5,760 nt of DNA, taken from assembly GCA_913773715.1 (NCBI GenBank), contig CAJYHD010000560.1:1-5760 (forward strand). The letters are read 5' to 3'. The notes below the pieces were generated by a model. That model had not been told where the DNA came from. It made no database searches and worked only from the letters and a program-made list of their open reading frames with translations. This DNA is from an uncultured Sphingobium sp. Lineage in GTDB: Bacteria; Pseudomonadota; Alphaproteobacteria; Sphingomonadales; Sphingomonadaceae. Numbering within the stretch: the stretch's first letter is position 1; the number at the start of each line of letters is the position of its first letter. The translations under genes and the position numbers were made by a program. This document shows positions 5,520 through 5,760 of this stretch, piece after piece.

Positions 5520-5760
5520 TCATAGGCGTCCGCCTCGGTCATTGGCTTGGCGAAATGATAGCCCTGCCCCTGCCAGCACCCAAGTTTCTGAAGTGCATGG
5601 GCCAGGTCTTGCGTTTCGATGCCCTCGGCGGTGACACGCAGATTGAGCGATTCGGCCAGCGACAGGATCGTGCGGACGATGACTTCCTTGTCGCGATCCT
5701 CCAGCATCGTGGTGACGAAGCTGCGGTCGATCTTCAGGATGTCGATCGGCAGGCTGTGCA
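5483..5760 (-). CDS. EAL-domain cyclic-di-GMP phosphodiesterase, C-terminal fragment
   Basis: The last 91 codons and the stop of a gene that enters from beyond the window's right edge. It starts in LPIDILKIDRSFV, the conserved EAL block whose lysine (codon 5732-5734) belongs to the active site. It continues with LAESLNLRVTAEGIET (catalytic-region Glu at 5624-5626) and the near-terminal block CWQGQGYHFAKPM, and ends shortly after in DYWRARWNFETV. These blocks identify an EAL phosphodiesterase that hydrolyses cyclic di-GMP to pGpG, and the visible active-site residues are intact. The EAL signature itself, any GGDEF partner domain and sensory domains lie outside, so neither activity nor signal input can be judged fully. 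It is convergent with cca, and the two coding tails overlap by 37 bp with no terminator visible between them. Confidence 0.93.
   Translation of the reverse strand, partial: HSLPIDILKIDRSFVTTMLEDRDKEVIVRTILSLAESLNLRVTAEGIETQDLAHALQKLGCWQGQGYHFAKPMTEADAYDYWRARWNFETV

Noticed and set aside
1..5760. Search for CRISPR arrays, tRNA/rRNA genes, insertion sequences, attachment sites and defence systems
   Set aside because: No spaced direct repeats, tRNA-like folds, transposase or integrase motifs were seen; composition is even and the genes are of housekeeping type.

Overview
The window looks like ordinary chromosomal DNA from an alphaproteobacterium, most likely a sphingomonad (Sphingobium/Sphingomonas-like). 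The grounds are GC-rich codon use, tightly packed genes with short gaps, GTG starts, and the family set: a DUF1285 protein, a CoA-type Nudix hydrolase and a class II tRNA nucleotidyltransferase in overlapping order, plus an EVE protein and an IPNS-like dioxygenase. This is inference from family content; no taxonomic search was possible.

Layout. Bases 1-127 carry the last codons of a glycine-zipper envelope protein on the + strand. It faces a small secreted protein (197-481, -), with a strong bidirectional hairpin terminator (147-181) between them. Upstream of the secreted protein on the same strand is an EVE-domain protein (610-1017, -). Divergent from that is an isopenicillin-N-synthase-family 2-oxoglutarate/Fe(II) dioxygenase (1121-2068, +). 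It ends 9 bp from the stop of a dihydroneopterin aldolase, folB (2078-2512, -), which makes a folate-pathway intermediate.

A GNAT acetyltransferase (2591-3109, +) then starts divergently from folB. It is followed by DUF1285 (3156-3722), CoA pyrophosphatase (3719-4330) and cca (4311-5519). The last three overlap end to start by 4 and 20 nt and almost certainly form one translationally coupled operon; the GNAT gene, 46 bp upstream, may lead it. The window closes with the 3' end of an EAL-domain cyclic-di-GMP phosphodiesterase gene (5483-5760, -), whose tail overlaps the end of cca by 37 bp.

The genes are mostly housekeeping: folate synthesis, CoA turnover, tRNA 3'-end synthesis and second-messenger turnover. 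I see no mobile element, CRISPR array, RNA gene or defence island. The items most worth a second look are a receiver-domain-like 40-codon frame that stops directly against the EVE start codon, the coupled DUF1285-Nudix-cca operon with its unknown first member, and the antisense overlap of the cca and EAL gene tails.
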